Shown in pieces: positions 9,621 through 21,840 of a stretch of 64,000 nucleotides of DNA. The DNA is from Tupaia tana (taxonomy: Eukaryota > Chordata > Mammalia > Scandentia > Tupaiidae). The DNA is taken from the NCBI GenBank assembly GCA_026018925.1, contig JAKSZU010000003.1:3113867-3177866 (forward strand). The letters run 5' to 3'. The notes beneath the pieces are model-generated. The model worked only from the letters and a program-made list of their open reading frames with translations, ran no database searches and was not told the origin of the DNA. The translations under genes and the position numbers were made by a program. The stretch's first letter is position 1; every line of letters starts with the position of its first letter.

Positions 9621-10632
9621 CTTGGTTTCCTGATTTCAGCTGCAGTTCTGCACGTTAGCTTTTGAGTGCTGTCCTAGGGATTATAATACACACCATTACC
9701 TTTTCTAGTCCAGTCACTAATTCAGTACTTCTCACAAAATACAGAAATCTGTCAAGCTCTCCAATCCCCATCCACTCCCCATGCTGTCACGTTGTTATAC
9801 GTATTACATTAATTTACTCCATATACTCTGTAAGACAGCGTTCTAACTTATTTATAACTGCATATAGAAGTATAAGATTAAAAGTCAAAAAGACTAGAGA
9901 TTAAAAGTCAAAAAGAAAAAATGAATCTTATATAATTACTCACTATTTAGTATTTCTGATGCTTTTTATTGTTGACTAAAGATCTGAGTTTACATTAGGT
10001 ATCATTTCCTACTTCTCCAAGAACTTCTCTTAGGCTTCCTGGTTGTACGGTTTGCAGGCAACAGACTCTTTTATTCTTATTTACTCTGAAAAATTATCTT
10101 CATTTAGCTATCAGTCTTGAAAAATACTTTCTCTGAATAAAGATTTTCAGGTTGATAACTCTTGATTGCTTGCTTTTCCTTTTAGCATTTTGAAATTTGT
10201 TCTACTCTATGCTGATCACTATGATTTCTAATGAAAATTTTGCCATTTATTAAATTATTTCCCAGCATTTAATGAATCATTTTAATTTCACTGCTTTCAA
10301 GATTTTGTGGTTGCCTTTGGTTTTCAGTTTTACTGTGATGCTCTTTAGGTCAAACTTCTTTGTGTTTGCTTTATTTGATGTTAGCTGAGCATCTTGTGTT
10401 TGCAAATTGTGTCTTGGATTGCATTTTCAGCTATTAATTTGTCAAATATTTTTTCCATTGCTTTATCCATCTCTTCTCTGGTATCCCAATGTTGGGAAGT
10501 CTGCTATCACCTTACAGGTCTCTGGTGCTCTACTCATTCATTCGTTTTCTCTATGTTCATCTTGGATAATTTCTATTGAACTATCAAGGTCATTTTGTCA
10601 TTTTGTCACTATCATTCAGCTACTAAGAAAAC

Positions 10633-10865
10633 CCAGTGAGGAGAGGGGCTGGCTGGTGGAGCCGAAGTACAAGCTGACTCATGTGGGAGGTTCAAGGCTT
10701 CCATCTGGAGACCACCATGAGCACGTCAACCTGCAACCCTGCGTGTGCCATGACCTGGGACGGGCTGAGGCTGGGCTGAACTGCAGTGTCGAGGCCCTGC
10801 CAGAGCTGCTGTTTCTCTCTCCACCTGTCTTTCTGTCTCTCTTATTTCATGGAAGAAATAAGCAA
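10633..10865 (+). mobile_element. SINE-B reference copy
   Basis: GAGGGGCTGGCTGGTGGAGC head, CATGTGGGAGGTTCAAGGCT (tRNA-like B region), TGCGTGTGCCATGACCTGGG, CTGCCAGAGCTGCTGTTTCT, then a CTCTCT-rich stretch and TATTTCATGGAAGAAATAAG. It aligns block by block with the reverse complement of 52568-52805. It is distinct from SINE-A in body and tail. Confidence 0.75.
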
Positions 10866-11017
10866 ACGTTTATAAAATCTAATATTCAGGAGATTTCAAA
10901 ATTTAAACATTTTAATTTTTCTATGCAGGAATCTCCATTTAAAATTTTTATTGGTTTTATTTTTCTGCTCTGACTTCCCATTTTTTGCCTGTTATTTTCT
11001 TTTAAAAAATGCATTTA

Positions 11018-11276
11018 GGGACCAGAAGATGGCATAATGGTTACATCGCTGGACTCCCACATGGCCAACTGTGGTTCAAGTCCTGGACCTGGTAGCATAA
11101 AACTCATGCTGGACGTGTGTGCATGTGTGCCCAAGATCTCAAGAGGAGAATGAAGTAGAAGAGATTGTAATGTGGCCATCTCCCTGAGGGGGAGATTCCT
11201 CACTTTTTGTCTCTCTGGTGAGCTCATGTGTCCTATTACAAAAATCTCTCTCTCTCTCAAAAAAAAAAAAAAAGAA
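11018..11276 (+). mobile_element. SINE-A, long form
   Basis: GGGACCAGAAGATGGCATAA head, GGTTCAAGTCCTGGACCTGG, CCCAAGATCTCAAGAGGAGA, then CTCTCTCTCTCAAAAAAAAA. It is flanked by GCATTTA (11011-11017 and 11277-11283). It inserted at the tail edge of the SINE-B copy that follows. Confidence 0.93.
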
Positions 11277-11279
11277 GCA

Positions 11280-11485
11280 TTTATTTATGTCTTCCATGAG
11301 AGAGAGACCCTCACTAGGTCCTGTTGCTGCACTTCGTCCGTATTTCCCGCAGGCCCCGATTGCAGGCACGCTGCTGCGCACTTGTGGTGTGGTGTGCCTG
11401 GGGCCTGGGGTGCCAACCAAGGCCTTCCCTGCATGGTCCAGCTGTGTCACGGCCGGCCACCACCCGGCCCACTGCTGCGATTTTC
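11280..11485 (-). mobile_element. SINE-B copy
   Basis: ATTTATGTCTTCCATGAGAG left edge (reverse of the SINE-B tail), ending in GTGTCACGGCCGGCCACCAC and CCGGCCC, the reverse of a GGGCCGGGTGGTGG-type head. Confidence 0.65.
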
Positions 11486-11984
11486 ACTGGAAACGTGCTT
11501 ATGCTAATTCACCGAGGACAGCCAAACAGCAGTTTTTAAATCTTTGTCAGTTCCAAGATCTGTTTCATTCTGTGTCAAACTTGGTTAATTTTCTCCTATG
11601 TTGAAAGCGTGCGGCATTTTCTTGGTTCTGTGTGTGGTAACCTGGGATGGCGCCCTGGACGCGGTGGGTGATCTCTCGGCACTCTGGCTGGGCTTTGGCT
11701 CCCTTCACCTCCTGGGCGCTGGCTGGGCTGGGCCGCGGCTGCTGTCCCATGTCTCTCTTGCTGGCTGTCTCCCACCTGCGTCCGCACACGTGGGCGGGCA
11801 GCGTCTGCGGATCCCCTCCCTGGATCGCTCCTGACCTGCCCACTCGCCCCTGCCCTGCTTCCTACCGGCCTCACCTACACTACTCCTGCCGCCCCGGGTG
11901 TGGGCGTCACTTCTCTTCCCTGCGGACGCAGCCAGACCTCTCTCCTACACCTCTTCCCTCCCTTCGGCAGAAACCGCTTGGGCC

Positions 11985-12390
11985 GAACTCCTTAGCCCGA
12001 CGTCCCAGGTCGGCCCTGGGGCCCGGGCCCTCTTCCCATCGGACTCCTGCCCTCCCCATCGAGCATGCCAGAACCTCAGCGCCTTTCAGCGCGTCCTTGT
12101 GCCTCTGCTCTGTCTGCAAGGCCTGTCCCCTCCTGCCGGGTAAGGCCTTTCTGCACTCCGCAGAGAAGTCGCCTCCCTTGAGAGCCCTTCACACCTCGGC
12201 CAGGGCCAGGCAGAACAAATCCCGCCCTGCTCGCAGCCCTCCCTCCATCTGCACATACCACACCGCAGTGAGCTGCCTGTGCGCGCGATCTCCATCTCCT
12301 CCGCTAGAGGGCACGCTGCTCAAGGGAAGGCTGCTCTCGATTTTCCAACACCTCCACGAGGAAGGGCCTGAGACTAGGTGCTAAAACTTG
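11985..12390 (+). repeat. Possible L2-type LINE relic
   Basis: TTGTGCCTCTGCTCTGTCTG, then CTTTCTGCACTCCGCAGAGA and CTCCATCTCCTCCGCTAGAG followed by GGGCACGCTGCTCAAGGGAA resemble the typical order of mammalian L2 3'-end text. It is GC-rich. The 245-aa open frame at 11647-12384 has no protein-like features. Confidence 0.4.
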
Positions 12391-12958
12391 TGTGATGGAG
12401 GAGATTAATACCATCACGGGTCTGATTCGCCACACATCCAGCTCACATCTAATCAGCGAAACCATGGGCACGAGACGAACCGCCCTAGGACAAGGAGGCT
12501 GCAGCAGAGGCGGAAAGGAAGCGGGAACACACATGCGTTTCCGAATGACCCTTTTGTGCCTTTTCCTGAGATTCTGCTGCAGCTCTTTTATCCCCAGCAC
12601 TGCAGCAGGACGAGACGGTACTCGGAGGAGCGCGTCTGAGCGCGATGGGAACAGATACACCTGGAAAGCCAAGATCGAGGGGGTCCTAAGAATCCTAGTA
12701 TGAGCTTCTTAGGAAAAGATTTCGCCTCAACGAACTTACAACACCACCGACTGCTAGCTCCCTGCCATATCGCCAGCACTCCGCATTTAAACTATCTAAC
12801 CTCATTGCCCTGTGTACCTCCATGATTCATCAAGGCCGAAAACACTAAAGAAAATAGAAATACATTGCATTGGTAATTCGGTAATGGCACAAGGAAGATG
12901 GTTACTTTTCATTTTATTTTGCCTCCCCAAACAGTGATAGAAAAATATACAACAAATG
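12391..12958. other. Unannotated intron sequence
   Basis: No repeat or gene recognised. The region ends in the target site of the SINE at 12959. Confidence 0.4.
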
Positions 12959-13210
12959 GAGGGACCAGCAGTTAGTGTAATGGCTATGTCACTGGACTCC
13001 CATGTAGTCGACCACGGTTCGCGTCCCGGACCCAGTGGCTTAAAACTCATGCCGGGCGCATGTGCGTGCGTGCCCAAGATCCTGAGAGGAGAATGGAGGA
13101 GAAGGGATTGCGGCGTGACCATCCACCCTGGGGGTGATTTCTCGCTTTCTGTCTCTCTGTCTCTCTCTGTCTGGCGAGCGCACACGCCCTATAGCAAAAA
13201 CCTCTCAAAC
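12959..13210 (+). mobile_element. SINE-A, long form, young, with 17-bp target-site duplication
   Basis: Head GGGACCAGCAGTTAGTGTAA, B-box-like GGTTCGCGTCC (13017-13027), and CCCTATAGCAAAAACCTCTC tail. A perfect 17-bp duplication AAAATATACAACAAATG lies at 12942-12958 and 13211-13227. It closely matches the copies at 5149, 21573 and 40738. Confidence 0.96.
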
Positions 13211-13359
13211 AAAATATACAACAAATGTAGTAAATCATTTTTGTTACTATTCAAAAAATAAAATTCCAGTCATTTATACTGGGAGTATCAAATATCAGCT
13301 GACTTTATGTGTTACACAATTGTGCTTGATAATACTATATTTTATGAGAAGGCTTCAAA

Positions 13360-13600
13360 GCTTGCAGGTGGCATGATGGTTAAGGCATGGGATTCACACA
13401 TGGCCAACCACGGCTAGAACACTGGACCTGGTGCGTGTGTGTGCGTGCCCAAAACCTCAGGAGGAGACCTGAAGGAGGAGGTCTGTGGCATAGCCATCCC
13501 CCTCGGAGGGTGATTTCTCATTTTCTCTCTCTCTGTCTCCAGAGAGTGCACATACTCTATGGGGGAAAAAAAGAAAACAGAAAAAAAAACTTAGGAAAAA
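13360..13600 (+). mobile_element. SINE-A, long form, diverged
   Basis: GCAGGTGGCATGATGGTTAA head with a decayed B-box (CGGCTAGAACACTGGACC), CCCAAAACCTCAGGAGGAGA, TGATTTCTCATTTTCTCTCT and CATACTCTATGGGGGAAAAA. Confidence 0.88.
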
Positions 13601-14084
13601 AAAGTTTCAAAGGTCCTACCCATGATAAGAATTTAAATAATGTTTTGGCATCTTATGATCTATAGATTTACTAACAATCTCACTCAGTTGTCATCACCAA
13701 CCACAATTTACAGTGGTTAGTTTTGAAGAGTATATTAATCTTTCATTGTATAAATATCACAGAGAATCCCTGCATAGGAATAGATTTTAATTTCTGAAAC
13801 AAATAGCACACACAATGAAAGATGTAAATTCGATTTTTCATGTTCATCTTCTTTTAACTTTCACTAATTGCTGATAGGAACATTGCCCATCCCATTTGTT
13901 GCCTGCTTTATCGTCCAGAGTGATTTGCATTTATGTATGTTCCATAATCGACAGCATGCTACGTACACATTTGTTTTCATGAGACGGTCAACACCAACAT
14001 TATGGTCATACAACTTTTTTAAAAATTTTTTAAAATTAATAATTTTATTTAACTTTATTTATTTATTTATTTATTTTTAAAATA

Positions 14085-14203
14085 ATTGACCAGAAGGGTA
14101 CAGAGTGTGAGAGAGAGAGAGCAAGCTAACATGTCCTGTACTTGAACTGCAGTTGGCCACATGGGAGTCCAGCGCCCTTAACCACCACACAACCTGCCAG
14201 CCC
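14085..14203 (-). mobile_element. SINE-A, short form
   Basis: ATTTATTTATTTATTTTTAA left edge, GAGAGAGAGAGCAAGC, then CTTGAACTGCAGTTGGCCAC and CCACACAACCTGCCAGCCCC. The short form lacks the CCCAAGATCCC body block. Confidence 0.85.
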
Positions 14204-14879
14204 CAGAAAACGTTGATCTGTAATCCCTAGTACCCATACTATAGTCTCAAAATACCGTTTCCCGCCCAGTGAAACTAGGGCTCCTTCTACAGACAGCTGA
14301 CTCCAGGTCTGTGGTAAGATTGAGACCACGCACGCTACCAGAATCTAATAGGACCTTGGTGAAGTGACTCAGAAACCAGCTTAAAGAGGGTCCACTGGGC
14401 AAGGACAGGCTGTATGGAGAATCAGCAGGAGTAGTGACTGCACAGGGTGGGGGCTCGCCAACTATATTGAAGTCTATGCATGTTTTATAACATAATATAT
14501 GAAACGCTTCTAACGACAGACACCTGACTCAAGTGATCACCCTGGAGAATGCTTACAAATTCAAACATTATTTAAAGACAGATTTTGAGGAAAAGGAAAG
14601 AATCAAGACCATTTCCCTCAGTGGTATCATAGTGTAACCAAATTGGGAACAAGGGGAAGTTTCATTTTACAGAAGTATCCCAATTACTGAGTGAGATAAA
14701 GCTTGGCAGAATTAGAAGATGACTACTTTGGCGTTCCTAATGAGTTAAGATATAGATCATTAGTGGCTGTTAACACAAATGAAAGATAATCTCCATTAAG
14801 GTCCTACCCAAGGAAGAAAGTGACACAGCCAATGAGAAGTCTTACTGAAAGAAACAGATGGATGAATACACTAGTAAAT

Positions 14880-15395
14880 GAAAGAAAGTAAACTGAACCC
14901 GAATCTACTCCAGCTGAACTCAGCCTCAACTTGCAGGACCTGTGGGAAACAGAAACACGTTTTAGTCAACATCTGAAGGACCCGAGTCGGACACTGGAAA
15001 ACTGCAGGACGTGACCTAGTTTCTTCAATCAGTAATGCCGTTTATGCGACCACTGAAGAATTTGAGCACTAATCGCATAATGAGTGCTATTGAGAAACCA
15101 TTGTTTTCTGGCTTCGGGTTTTCTTTTTAGCATGATATGGTGGTTGCTTTTCTATTCTCAGTGGTAACTAGGCCTTAGTGTAGGGACGTGTGTAGTGACA
15201 CATACGGGCGAGGTTACGTGCTGAGTTTGCTTCTAAATGACGTGGCAGGAGAAAAGGGTGCCACGTACATGAAATAAAATCGGCCATTAGAAAATATGTG
15301 TTGGAGTTGGGCTAGGAATTCCTGAGGGCCGATTTACTATTCCTTCTACCTGCTAAGTTTAAAATTTTCTATAACAAAAAGTTAAAGCTAATTTT
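14880..15395 (+). mobile_element. Possible L1ME-type 3' UTR relic
   Basis: GACCTAGTTTCTTCAATCAG and the terminal TTTAAAATTTTCTATAACAA plus AAAGTTAAAG resemble ancient L1 3'-UTR text. Divergence is high and the start is uncertain. Confidence 0.4.
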
Positions 15396-15765
15396 TGGAT
15401 TCACGTGCTTTTTAGAAAACTGGGCAGCTATAACAGGAATGCAGACGCTGCCCAGCCCTTCATCGTACCCTCTGTGAGTCCCCAGTTGTCTGTGTGGGCA
15501 GTTAGGTCACGGGCACCTAATCACTGTGCTGTCACCCTACTTCTCCTTTCCCTTCGCAGCTGGGAGTCGACACGTAAACTTGGACTGGCCAGTGACAGTC
15601 TAAAACCAGAGCGACGTTCGCTGCCTCTGACCACAACCGATTCTCACTGGCTTTCAAACAGTGAAGTCTGCAGCAAATTACAAAAAGAGTCACTGACAGT
15701 TAAAAAGCTGACTGTAGGGACTACCCTGTTCCAGGAAACACAAACCAAGTGCAATAATTGTAGTT

Positions 15766-15901
15766 GGAGGGCCAGCAGGTGGCGTGGTGGTTAAGGCACT
15801 GAATTCCCACATGGCCGACTGCAATTCAAGTCCTGGACCTGGTGGCTTGCTTTCTCACTTTCCCTCTCTCTCTTTCGCTCTGTCTCTGGTGTGCAAATTT
15901 A
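15766..15901 (+). mobile_element. SINE-A, short form
   Basis: GGGCCAGCAGGTGGCGTGGT head, CAATTCAAGTCCTGGACCTG, GTGGCTTGCTTTCTCACTTT, then CT-rich. The tail has become an AT/AC microsatellite (15902-15946). Confidence 0.9.
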
Positions 15902-15902
15902 A

Positions 15903-15933
<31 letters not shown>

Positions 15934-15946
15934 TATATATAGTTAT
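15902..15946. repeat. (AT)n(AC)n(AT)n microsatellite
   Basis: AAATATATATATATATACAC then ACACACACACACATATATAT, seeded in the tail of the adjacent short-form SINE. Confidence 0.9.
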
Positions 15947-16528
15947 TTAAAATATGTTTTAGTTGGACTACATGATCTATAATGGCATCACGTGTAGTCA
16001 CTAGTTATATGTTTCTATTAATATTAAAACAGGTTAAAATGCAATCAGATTTAAAGTGTGGTTCCCCTTTTGTACTAGACACGTTTTAAGCACTCAGTGG
16101 TCACGCGTGCTGGGGGGCAGGACGGGCATCGTGGTCCAGGACATCTCCACTGTTGCAGGAGACACTGTTTTGGGGCAGCTTCACCTAGAAGGTTACAGAG
16201 TGAGCACACTCCCCTCAAAGAATGTCTTTGTCCACGCCATAACGTATGATTTATTCGAAAAAACAAAACACCATCTCAGGCCACAGCTATCAGAGAAAAG
16301 CAAAGGACGTCCTCACAGCTACTTAGAAGAACTTCGGATTCCTTCTGCCACTCATGTGTCTCCATTCTTACAGACAATACAGGTGACAGTTATGGGGGAA
16401 ATCTTGAAACAGTTAAATATTTCCAGGATAACCCAAATGTCACAATACCTTGATAAGAATTTGAGCTAGTGTTGCATTGAGAGCTCCAGTGACTACCCTG
16501 AGAATCAGTGGATAAAAAAGTGGGCACC

Positions 16529-16775
16529 TGAGCCAGCAGATGGCACAGTGGCTAAGGCCTGGATCCCACATGGGCTGACTGTGAGGTTCAAGTCCTGGAC
16601 CTGGTTGCTTGAAATCGCATGGGGCATGTGTGCATGCACATCCAAAACTCCGTGAGGAGAATGGAGGAGCAGGAATCGCAGCGTGGTCATTGTTGCTCGG
16701 GGGAGATTATTCACTCCCCGGTCCCTGCTCCCACTGTCTCTCTCCAGGGAGCACATGCATCCTTTAGCAAACATG
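16529..16775 (+). mobile_element. SINE-A, long form
   Basis: GAGCCAGCAGATGGCACAGT head, GAGGTTCAAGTCCTGGACCT, CCAAAACTCCGTGAGGAGAA and CATGCATCCTTTAGCAAACA. Old copy. Confidence 0.88.
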
Positions 16776-17568
16776 TACTCTTTAGCAAATGAAAACAAAC
16801 AGAAGCGAAACGTAGGAACCTAATGTTGAGAAAACGACCAAGGGGGGTCTGTTTGGGAGACTGTGTTAAATTCATACGTGCTTTGTGGAGGACCCAACAT
16901 GGCAGCTTCATCCTTTTACTGCACAAGAACTGCACAGTTCCCCAAGACACCCGTGCTGGGTGCACGCAGCTGGTGGGGGCACAGATGCGTCCATTCTACA
17001 CGGCTGAAGCAAACAAGGAGTCACTTTCATGAGAATGTGTTTGAGGATGTGGGGGTTTCCAAGGAGAAGCATGATGGGCCCGGAAAGCGAAACTCAAAGA
17101 AAAAAACAACAAATACCTCATTGTTAAAAAATGTGCTGTGTGCAGATGCTCTGCGGGACACATGGGTGTGCGTGAGCAGGCACCCTGGCCCCGCCTCACA
17201 GAGCACACAGGGACAATGGGCGCCGGCCACAGGAACGCTCCGTGGGAATCACAGCTTGTGCTGCAGTGTGGTTCCCGCCCAGCGTGGAAGTAAACCTGCT
17301 GATGCTACTAGGAAATAGATTTCCCATGTTGGAGAAGGAGAACCACACTTGAAGCCGTTGAAGTTGAGCTAAGCATGGAAACCCTGGCCCAGCCCCCGTG
17401 CTACAGCAGTAGCAAGGCTCTGTGATGAGCACCACGTGTAAGACCAGGGCTCGGTTCCTGTGTCCTCCTGCACATGCTCAGCACACAGGAGCTCGCCCAT
17501 GAGCCGGGCCAGCTGGCCAAAGGCTGTTGGGGGCGGGTCACGGCATGCAATCTAGCTGACGGTGCTAG

Positions 17569-17601
<33 letters not shown>

Positions 17602-18224
17602 CTCTTTCTCTGTGTGTCTATCTCTTGCTTTCATGAAGTAAACAAATAAAGTTTATAAATATTAAAACCCTGTGATGTTAACTTTGCATTGGAAATATCA
17701 ATAGAAACTAGTGTTTGATGATTTTTCAAAAACTTCGTATTTGCTGGATTTGCCCATGGAAAACACCAGAAGCACAATCACCTTAGACACAGACTTGTGT
17801 GTCTAAGTACTGTTTTCACTAAAAGAACCGTGGCTCCTTAAAATAAGAGATGTTTCTAGCCCAGAGGCGCCGGAAGGGCAGAACAGACCTGGGATACTGG
17901 CTGGCCAGAGCAGACTGACGGGGCGATGACCACGGGGGCCACCAGGAGACCAGAGCGGAGGACGAGGACAGCCGTTTCCTACCCACCCAACTTGTCAGGG
18001 CCTTCTCCTCGATGCTGGGTTCAGATGCACGACTTGAGTTCTCCGCCGGGGTGTTAGCACACACGAGTGAGCAGACCCTGGAAGGCCCACCACAGAGGAC
18101 GGGTCCTCTCTTGGCTTTTGCCATCGCCAGGAGACAAACCTGGCTGGCTGAGAACCAAGGATGCGTGGAGCCAGGCTGAGGCCCCCAAATCATCCCAGAA
18201 GAGGCTACTTTTTTAAAAGAATAA
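16776..18224. other. Mostly unannotated intron sequence
   Basis: Apart from the SINE-B at 17424-17655, nothing recognised; no open frame looks protein-coding. Confidence 0.35.
17424..17655 (+). mobile_element. SINE-B copy
   Basis: Ends with (CT)n(GT)n at about 17566-17600, then CTATCTCTTGCTTTCATGAA and GTAAACAAATAAA, the SINE-B tail signature. The head is poorly preserved. Confidence 0.6.
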
Positions 18225-18372
18225 TTTTAAAAATGTTTATTTATTATTATTATTTTTCAGTTTGATCAGAGAGAGGGATAAAGTAAGGAAGCACATCACC
18301 AGGACCAGGACTTGAACTACAATTAGCCATATGGGAGTCCAGTGCTTAACCACCATTCCACCTGCCGGCCCC
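18225..18372 (-). mobile_element. SINE-A, short form
   Basis: TTATTTATTATTATTATTTT left edge, GGACTTGAACTACAATTAGC, CCATATGGGAGTCCAGTGCT, then CCACCTGCCGGCCCC head. Confidence 0.87.
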
Positions 18373-21300
18373 AAAGAGTCCATTCTTGATCAGTCAACAG
18401 CAGTTGGCTCCCCAACCACTGAGCAAACCAGCCAAGTGAGAAAGGAATTTACCCCTTTTCCCACCAGTTGACAACTGGGCGTGTGGGAACACTGCGGGCG
18501 GCGGCTTACCACGCGGTGCCTTTGCAGCACGAGATAACTGACAGCACACAGAGCCAGCTGGACGTGCTCTCGGCGCCAGGGCTGGGACGGTCGGGCACGA
18601 CAGAACCGCGCTGTAGGGTTTGAAACATCCTTGAATATACAAATCAACATGAGTGCGCATTCGACGTGGAACTCACAACAGCAAAGCCCCCTTCCACAGC
18701 TGGGTGCCAGCTCTCTGAGGGCCGGTCACCGCATGATGCCTAAGGCACTCATTCTGGGCCTGCCCTTCTGGGAGCTCAGGCCCACCCCGCGGCCTGTCCG
18801 AGGGCAAGTCCCTCCTGCCAGAAGGCCGGGAGAGCAAATGCTCAAGGAAGACCCCCGAGAACCTCACCCCTGACTGCCTCTGCGGGCGGGAAGCTTGACG
18901 CGGGTCTGGACCGACAGTCACAAAACTCCTCCAGGGGAAAGTGGCTGGGATATTTGTCCCACACCAAACATCAGTCAGTCTCAATGGCAAAAACATGTTT
19001 ATAATGCAGAAATCGGGCACGGGTGAGTGTGCTAACTCATCGGGAACATTCGCAGCTCCAGGACGTGGGGAACTCTACACCACCACTCGCCTAGTCTGGG
19101 AACGACGCGTATCTCGGGAAAGAGGAGCTGCTCTACGCTGGCAGAGATTAAGAGACCTCGTCAGCTGCAATTAGGATCTTTAATCTGATCCAGGCTTGGA
19201 GGAGAAAAGGGACGATAGGGGGTGGACGGGGAAGTGGACGCTCGGCCCGGGAATCCAACGCTCAGGGAGCTCCGGTCGCCTGGGCGGGTGAGGTGGTGTC
19301 TCGTGGCCTGCAGGGTGTGCTTTGGAGTCGTGTTTCAGCATTCAGGGATGGAGCACAATGCTGGCAGTGCTGATACTGAAATACGTTCAGGAGGAAACAC
19401 GGCCAGAACATGGCGTGCTGGAATTGCTAACGTGGGCACTACTGCCCCGGTAAGACGGGTGTTCACTTTACCCTCCTATTGTTCGAGTTTAAATTTTTGT
19501 TGAAAAAGAGGTAGGAAGCAAACTATCACCCCCCCCTCCCTCCCCCCCCCCCCCGAGTCAGGCTGGGTGGACGCAGGAGCTCCGGTCCACAGAAAGGGTC
19601 TGCTCGGTTGGAAGGGAGCAGTTGGGGGCACCTGAGGCTTCTCTGTGATTCATCAGGCAGGTGGTCCCCACGTGGGGGTCTGCGAGGCCCTGGGGGAGGG
19701 TGCCAGGCCAAGTAACCAGCCCTAGGGATCAGGAAACAAGGGCGGGAAGTGGGGAGCCCAAGGGGAAGCCGATGCCCACGCCCTGCCCGGAAAGACTGAG
19801 TCTCAAGAGGGGAGAACGCGGAACCTGGGGCAGAAGATGCCGGACGTCGGCAGCGAGGCTGAGGCCTAGTGCGTGTGTTCAGGCCAGGAAGAAACAAAAG
19901 CTTCAGAAGAAAAAAGAAAACACTTTGCATTCTGGTTTCCCTTCTTTCTGGTTTACACCACACAACTGCCACAGGGAAGCAGCACTGGCTCGGAAGAGGT
20001 CAACGGTCTGCCTTTCCAAGGGGCAAGCTTTCTAATTACGCTCCCTAACGTCTAAATGTCTAAATGCCAAGGGCACCCGGCCCTGCCAGTGTGCACTTAG
20101 CGACTCTCAGGCGGCTGCTGAGACTGGGGAGCTCCCAGCGCACTGTCACGGGTGAGATGGAGATGCGAGCCCTGGCTCAGAGGCCTCTGATTAGAACCCG
20201 TGCCAGCGACACACACGTGTCAGGTACGGGCTTGGGCAGTTAGCGGTCCTCCTCCCCTGCAGAGTCCCGCGGTGGAGGGGGTGTGGGGAACTGCCCGTCC
20301 TCCAGGTCTCCTTCCCATGGAGGCTGCAACCAGGCGCCGCGTCCTCCAGGTCCCACGGCGTTAGCTTTAGAAAACCTTAGTTCTTGGAAACAAATCATCT
20401 GGATTGTTGGGGTGGGAACGGGGGAGTGCACAGACAGGCAGAACAGCAGAATCAGGGCATCAAATTCCGGGGGCTTCCGATGATGGAAAATTTGCACCGT
20501 GCCATCAAATGGACCGGGGCCTCAGCTTGGAGCAGCCACATTTCAAAAGTGGCTTCGGGAGACTTACATCTTCCTGAGTTTTCACTGTCAGATCCGAGAC
20601 TGCCCCGTTCTCATCTTTACCTAATGGACTGCCCAAGAGCTTTTAAAATATTTTAAATTTCCATTCTTCTTATGCGCCTCGATAGAGTCATGCTCAAACT
20701 TTCATCAGTTCATTATATTAAAACTCTACAAAAAATCAACAAAGTACTTTCTACATTTACTATTGCAACCATATGCTCATGTAGCTAAAGAAAAACAATT
20801 TATTTTCAGAATTAAGATTTGCTTTTTCAATTTATTTTTTCATCTTAGTCCATCATAAAGGAATATTTGGGGGCTGGACGGGGCCCAGACATTCTGCGAG
20901 GCTGACCCACAGGGTTGGTGTCTGGAGCCCTCCCTGAGTATTCTGGGTACGTGTATGCCCACAGAGAGGGCTGACTGAGGCTGGGTGTGAATCAGTAAAG
21001 AAGAAATACCCTTCAATGTTGATTTAGAAATAAATCAGAGAAGGGCTTTACTGATAACACATTTCAAAGGATATTTACAATGGGCTGTCATAAAAATCTA
21101 AGATTCCCTGAAGGGTGTCTAAAATGATTATAATGTAATGTTTCTGTGATTTAGTAAACCTCACTTAGAGCAGATCAATAACAAATATTATGAAAGATGT
21201 CAAAAATAATTCTAAAAACTTTGAAAGACATGAGAAACAAAAGATCATCAGTTATTTCTCCAGCAGAATGTTAGGAATTGTCGAGTGCACCTGCTGGGTG

Positions 21301-21572
21301 ATCGGACTCTGGGTGTCAGCCCCTGCACTTGGTTCTGAGAGGCTTAGGACTTGGTAAGTTGCAGGGCAGACAGGAATGCAAAGGAGTCTTAGAAAGATGA
21401 ATATCCGCTGTGGCTGTGGAGACGGAGTTGGCCCTCTGTCCACCCCACCCCAAAGAAGAGGCCAGTTTTGCAGCCAATTCACCTAAGCATTTTATTTGTC
21501 TATTTGTATGCATTTTTATTCATTCCCTTACATGTTCCTGGGTCTCTCATTAATTCATAAGCTAAATAAAAT
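18373..21572. other. Mostly unannotated intron sequence
   Basis: It includes a C-run at 19530-19555, GC-rich 19560-20350 and AT-rich 20640-21250. No repeat family identified except the weak L1 tail at 19180-19510. Confidence 0.35.
19180..19510 (+). mobile_element. Possible L1 3'-end relic
   Basis: GTGTTCACTTTACCCTCCTA followed by TTCGAGTTTAAATTTTTGTT and AAAAAG resembles the terminal part of old L1 3' UTRs. The upstream part is not clear. Confidence 0.35.
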
Positions 21573-21840
21573 CTTTTTTTTTTTTTTGGAGAGGTTTTTC
21601 GCTATAGGGCACGTGCGCTCGCCAGACAGACAGAGAGAGACATAGAGACAGAAAGCGAGAAATCACCCCCCAGGGGGGATGGCCATGCCGCAATCCCTTC
21701 TCCTCCATTCTCCTCTCGGGATCTTGGGCACACACGCACATGCGCCCAGCGTGAGTTTTAAGCCACCGGGTCCGGGACGTGAACCGCGGTTGACTACGTG
21801 GGAGTCCAGCGCCATAGCCATTACGCTAACTGCTGGTTCC
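21573..21840 (-). mobile_element. SINE-A, long form, young
   Basis: T13 left edge, then GAGGTTTTTCGCTATAGGGC, AGAAATCACCCCCCAGGGGG and TCTCGGGATCTTGGGCACAC, with head TAACTGCTGGTTCC at 21840. It is nearly identical in reverse to 5149-5410. Confidence 0.95.

Larger units (their letters stand above)
8849..10632 (-). mobile_element. Old L1 (continuation of the minus-strand copy), interrupted by SINEs
   Basis: GATTTCCAAATATCTAAAAT near 8920 and AATAAAGATTTTCAGGTTGA, TCAAATATTTTTTCCATTGC, TTACAGGTCTCTGGTGCTCT and TGGATAATTTCTATTGAACT near 10140-10590 match reverse L1 sequence as I know it from mammals. SINEs at 9130-9316 and 9431-9620 interrupt it. The middle (9640-10080) is too diverged to assign firmly. 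Confidence 0.65.

Noticed and set aside
11647..12384. 245-codon plus frame
   Set aside because: GC-rich sequence with overlapping frames on other strands and no recognisable domain; partly L2-like.
16056..16469. 137-codon plus frame with a fairly protein-like composition
   Set aside because: No family recognised, no splice sites or conservation evidence visible, opposite strand to DPP6. A BLAST search would decide.
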